From Bradyrhizobium sp. 139 (lineage in GTDB: Bacteria; Pseudomonadota; Alphaproteobacteria; Rhizobiales; Xanthobacteraceae), in contig NZ_JADPKS010000006.1 of assembly GCF_023074175.1 (NCBI RefSeq), positions 28,565 through 92,564 of the forward strand: a stretch of 64,000 bases of DNA. The letters run 5' to 3'. Below, piece by piece: positions 63,902 through 64,000 of the stretch. The notes under the pieces were generated by a model. That model was not told the origin of the DNA and did no database searches. It saw only the letters and a list, made by a program, of their open reading frames with translations. Position numbers and translations under genes: made by a program. Positions within the stretch are counted from its first letter, which is position 1. Every line of letters starts with the position of its first letter.

Positions 63902-64000
63902 TGTCAATCGGCGTTCAAATTTGACCCCGTATCGGCGTCCAATTTTGACCCCTTAGAGCGGCGGGTTTTGACGGTAGCGCTCGCCTCGTCGGAGCTGGTC
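63902..64000. mobile_element. Left end of an IS21-like insertion sequence (continues beyond window)
   Basis: Starts TGTCAATCGGCG and carries two 21-bp near-identical terminal repeats, TCGGCGTTCAAATTTGACC (63908) and TCGGCGTCCAATTTTGACC (63932), both followed by CC. Multiple terminal repeats with a TG start and this GACCCC motif are typical of IS21-family elements. No transposase coding is visible before the window ends, and the target duplication cannot be checked. Confidence 0.65.

Overview
The window reads as chromosomal DNA from a GC-rich alphaproteobacterium of the Bradyrhizobium type. The reasons are the strong G/C preference at third codon positions, the many ABC uptake systems with their own binding proteins, a SAM-cyclase-ATPase-TPR protein, DUF6894- and DUF6492-type proteins, and scattered palindromic intergenic repeats of the kind seen in bradyrhizobia. 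No rRNA, tRNA or CRISPR array was recognised. The assignment is by pattern recognition only; no database search was run.

Layout. 1-9.9 kb is an amino-acid/amine catabolism block: class III aminotransferase (cut by the window start), D-amino acid dehydrogenase, an XRE-cupin regulator facing a polar amino acid ABC transporter, a PuuB-like FAD oxidoreductase, a gamma-glutamyltransferase-like enzyme and an enoyl-CoA hydratase. 10.1-11.1 kb is a twice-frameshifted, truncated PQQ-type sugar dehydrogenase. 11.4-21.1 kb holds an acetylpolyamine amidohydrolase-like gene that meets, tail to tail, a compact NRPS locus: a 2148-residue A-T-C-A-T-C synthetase, a 56-residue Lys-rich protein, a Sfp-type phosphopantetheinyl transferase and a luciferase-like flavin monooxygenase. 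21.3-30.1 kb holds a giant cyclase/ATPase regulator coupled to an isoaspartyl-methyltransferase-like gene, a DUF6492 protein, a Tat-exported GH10 xylanase, a flippase and an SDR enzyme.

30.1-39.7 kb is a LacI-controlled carbohydrate locus (binding protein, two permeases, ATPase, dehydrogenase, PfkB kinase, LacD-like aldolase and a frameshifted enolase-superfamily gene), with a palindromic operator at the LacI start and a promoter/operator for the operon. 40.0-46.5 kb is a complete branched-chain-amino-acid-type (Liv) ABC system with two binding proteins, followed by a CoA-transferase. 47.8-55.9 kb is mixed housekeeping and signalling: L,D-transpeptidase, methyltransferase, VOC protein, HutD, an intact class III cyclase, a decayed second cyclase, a CxxCxGxG zinc-ribbon protein and a universal stress protein. 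It also contains a decayed TctC-type binding protein fused head-on to an SDR tail.

56.3-62 kb is an exported beta-propeller, an exported arylsulfatase and a four-helix membrane protein, convergent with an AraC regulator. 62.3-63.4 kb is a PIN/HTH toxin-antitoxin pair. The right edge is a RecB-like nuclease gene apparently interrupted by an IS21-like end that runs out of the window. The right-hand 8 kb looks less GC-rich and has the character of an accessory region. The most interesting items are the NRPS locus (with a Val where the A2 domain should have its amino-group-binding Asp), the LacI/PfkB/LacD-like locus, the sulfatase-propeller module, and hairpins that embed the stop codons of both convergent neighbours.
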